From the NCBI RefSeq assembly GCF_000189635.1, contig NW_002475958.1, forward strand, positions 62,001 to 126,000: a stretch of 64,000 nucleotides of DNA. The letters run 5' to 3'. Shown piece by piece: positions 61,076 to 64,000 of the stretch (the stretch's first letter is position 1; the number at the start of each line of letters is the position of its first letter). The notes beneath the pieces were generated by a model. That model worked only from the letters and a program-made list of their open reading frames with translations. It was not told the DNA's origin and made no database searches. Source of the stretch: Tetrahymena thermophila SB210 (lineage: Eukaryota > Ciliophora > Oligohymenophorea > Hymenostomatida > Tetrahymenidae). Made by a program: the position numbers and the translations under genes.

Positions 61076-62040
61076 ATCTTTATTATTATGATTCTATCAG
61101 AATAATAAATATTATAATAATTTAAATTTTATTTCTCATTTGAATATAAATTCATTGTGTCTACATAATAAAAACAAATTTTAACTTATAAGAATATATC
61201 AGGCATCGTCATAATAAGCATATAAATTTATTATAAAACATATTTAGCAAAAAAATTCTGATATACAATAATCTGAATAATATTAAAGAGTCTTATTAAT
61301 CAAAGTGTCTACTCTGTATCAGATATAAACAATTCTTTCACTAAAATTTTATAATATTTCTGTCTAATATACTAAATTCTAATTTTTTTATATTCTTTTA
61401 TAAAAGAATATAAAGAACTGTAACTATAATTTTTTTTTTTTTATTATTTAAAGTAGACTTTAATTTGCCTCAATAAAAAAATCATATGAAATTAAAAATT
61501 TTCTTAAATTCTGTTATTGATTGAGTGTTTTTAGCATAACTATCAACATTAGAGTATTTAATTAACAAAATATTTTTATAAAATAAAATAAATATTTTAA
61601 TTTTTTTTTTGATTTTCATAATATAGGTATTTATTCTAGTTAATAATATCTTTTTTCAAATTTTTAAGAGGGTTAAATTAACGAAACCCATAAATTCTAA
61701 TTTTTATTTTTTATTTATTATTTATTATTTAAATTGAAAATTTAAATTTGATACTTAAGAGTTCAATATTATTATTTTTTTAAGATAGTAAGAAATGATA
61801 AATATGTAATTTTTCTAAAGTAATAAGCTTAAATAAACAAACTCGTTACAAAAAAAATATTAAAATATCACTTTTTTTTACCAAAATATTTAATTTTTTT
61901 TAAAGATATTTAATTATTACTGAAAAATAAAAGGTTTTTTTTTTGGATTACAATTAAGTAAGCTAGTTGAAATAAACATAAAAAAACAAACTACAACAAT
62001 TTAAAAACTTATTAAATAATGAGATATTTAACTAGTAGTT
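61076..62040. other. Intergenic, very AT-rich
   Basis: Promoter side of the alpha-kinase gene and 3' side of the TPR gene. A short inverted repeat, tattcttttataaaagaata (about 61,390-61,410), is the only structure seen. No gene. Confidence 0.6.
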
Positions 62041-63543
62041 TCACAAAACTATTTTTGATTTTTCAATTGCAACTTTTTAAGCACTGAGAAGATTTTATAA
62101 ATGGTTATCAAGGATTTATCTAATATTGTTACTATTTTAATCTAAAGTATCTAACTACAAAGAATTAGATTACTATATCTCAAATTAATCTTATAAATTA
62201 ATTAATTCTTTTATTGTTGAACTGCATTCTTAAAGTTTTTGTTATCTTTCTTGACTTAATGCTAAAAGAGTTAAATTAATTACTTAGTCATATTTTGAAG
62301 CAACTGTTTAATCTAGAGGTTATTCAGATTGTTAAATTTGTTTAGCTTCTTAAGAGTGTTAAAGAGAGTCTTAATATTTTTAAATGTAGTAGCTAGCTAA
62401 GGCTGCTTCTTTGTGTAAAGAGAACAAGATGTTTTAATCTTAATCTTCATATTCTTCTTATAAGGCTAATTAGTATTATGTTAAAGCATTTTAGTAGTCT
62501 TACATTTTGGCATATGTATTACCTAATTCTAATAAACTCATTTGTATATATCTTCCTTCTTCCTTAAAAGCTCCATTAAACATTTTATAGGCAGTATTAA
62601 GATGGTTAACTCCATTTTTAACTTGTCCCATTTCTCTAAGACAAATACCTGCTCCATAATGAGTTAAAGCTAACTCTTTTTCCTCTTAGATTAGTAATCT
62701 TTCTTTCATTTTTATAGACCTCTCAAAATATAAGTAAGCATCTTTATATTATTAATATTAAAAGTAGGAGAAACCTAAGTTTGATAAAGTATTAGCTAAA
62801 ACTGGACTCATTCCTTTGATAAGAATTTCGTGAATTTCTAAAGATCTCCTCTAAAATTTAAACCCTTTTCTGTAATTCTTTTCAGCCAATAAGATTATAC
62901 CCATTAAATTTAGGGAGTAAGCTAAATCTAAAGATCCCATTTAGTAAATCTATTCCTACATTGTTATGGCCTTGTTACAATATTCTTAAGCTTTATGATA
63001 CTCTCCTAAATGGTAATAAACAGAAGCTATATTTGAAAGGGAAATAGCTATTTCAGGATGATACTCTTCTTCTGAATATATATTTTCTTTCAACTTTAGA
63101 GCTCTTTTATGAAAATCTAGAGCAAATTGGTAATGACCTAGATTGGCTAAAACACACCCACAGTTATTGAGTAGAGAAACCAAATCTAGAGTCTCTTAGT
63201 CTAGAGTATTTTATAGCTATTCAGCCTTTTTAGAATGCTGCTCCTAAAAAACTGGCTTAGTCTCCTTTTCATGGATTTCAAACTATATACATTCTTTTAA
63301 AAGTTCTATATTGGTTTCTTCCTGGCGTAGGATTTCTTCTATTTTGGATAGATTCAAGGTATCCTTCAAATTCTGTGATTTATTTCTAGGTTAGACAAAC
63401 TTTGTGATGTTAAGAAAAGTAGAATTTCCTATTCTTTTGTCAAATTTCTAAACAACAAGAAACTTATTGTGATCTAATCCGACATTAAACTTAAGCTTTT
63501 TATATAAAGAGACTGGTAAAGTAGAGAATATTTTTCTAATCAT
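62041..63543 (-). CDS. TPR protein, kinesin-light-chain type
   Basis: A single exon, 500 residues, ATG 63543 to TGA 62041-62043; no earlier in-frame ATG was found nearby. The N-terminus MIRKIFSTLPVSLYKKLKF is basic and amphipathic, and could be a mitochondrial presequence. From about residue 120 there are at least six 42-residue tetratricopeptide units of the kinesin-light-chain type, e.g. LNNCGCVLANLGHYQFALDF, ISLSNIASVYYHLGEYHKAQ, TLSNLGFSYFQYQQYKDAYL and LLELGNTYAKMQDYQNALTQ. It ends in a Gln-rich helix. Such repeats bind other proteins; no kinase, NB-ARC or other effector domain is attached. It is not related to the TPR family B. Confidence 0.87.
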
Positions 63544-64000
63544 ATTGGAATCGAAATAGATTTTGTTAACTTGGCTTAAAATATGGAACTATTGCTTTTT
63601 TATTGATTTATTATTTTTTATTTTTTTAATTATCTTTTAATTCTGATATGAAATTTTAGTATTTAAATAAAATATCTGTTTTAATTTTCTGATGAATGCT
63701 ACTAACATTAGCATAATTTGATATTATGTCATTTTATATCTATGCTGTTTAAAATTGATTCAAAACTTAGATATATTCAAGGGTATCAGTTTATAAATAA
63801 ATCTTTCATGAATTTAATATTTAATGATAAAATACTATCACTTATAAAATTTTAAAATATTTGATAAAAGTATTGAGTATTTAAGCATTATCAATAAAAT
63901 TTAAAATATATTTTTATTAAGCTTAACATATAAAAATATTTAATTCAACATTTGTAAAAAACAATATTATTTAAATTACTGATAAAAAGCATTAGAAGAA
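63544..64000. other. Intergenic, right end of window
   Basis: AT-rich upstream region of the TPR gene. Nothing else recognised up to the edge. Confidence 0.6.

Overview
The window reads as nuclear DNA of a ciliate of the Tetrahymena type. It is extremely AT-rich, and every convincing gene uses TAA and TAG as sense codons (glutamine by homology) and stops only at TGA. Introns are short, AT-rich and GT...AG. Read with the standard code, most genes fall apart into short pieces. I saw no telomeric repeat, no convincing chromosome-breakage sequence, and no tRNA or rRNA gene.

Left part (1-30,000). A partial membrane-protein gene leaves the left edge on the minus strand. Then comes a plus-strand array built from two unrelated families. 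Family A has six intact genes of 508-520 codons for a polytopic membrane protein (1944, 4627, 7481, 13371, 15572, 20505). All six share one phase-0 intron at the same place. Family B has three intact intronless genes of exactly 420 codons for a TPR-type protein (9769, 18567, 26040) plus one deletion pseudogene (11573). A third repeat, module C, has no clear gene and occurs three times (about 17.2, 22.2 and 23.9 kb), twice directly upstream of a B gene. This looks like a region growing by local segmental duplication. It ends in about 3 kb of low-information DNA with possible gene relics.

Right part (30,300-64,000). Here single-copy genes are packed on both strands. In order: a type II membrane protein with strongly biased codons; a secreted papain-family cysteine protease; an ULK-like protein kinase; a predicted mitochondrial helical protein; an OSR1/SPAK-like STE20 kinase; a PB1-domain protein; a PTPDC1-type dual-specificity phosphatase; an ULK-like pseudokinase related to the first kinase in both the kinase and C-terminal regions; a Cwc21/SRRM2-like splicing factor with an SR-rich tail; a beta-strand-rich hypothetical protein; a three-segment membrane protein; a CCCH finger + vWA + alpha-kinase fusion protein; and a TPR protein of kinesin-light-chain type. 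Four of them carry a kinase fold and one is a phosphatase, so the segment is rich in signalling genes, but they belong to different families and nothing suggests a shared pathway or operon.

The best candidate for something undescribed is a 179-nt nested foldback at 51,952-52,130, in the long gene-free stretch upstream of the Cwc21-like gene. Four perfect stems are stacked in it, the outer two forming 23 bp interrupted by a one-sided 24-nt GC-richer bulge. The co-expanding A/B arrays come next. Exon boundaries were placed by reading frames and splice signals by eye; for most multi-exon genes the exon lengths add up in phase, and uncertain cases are marked.
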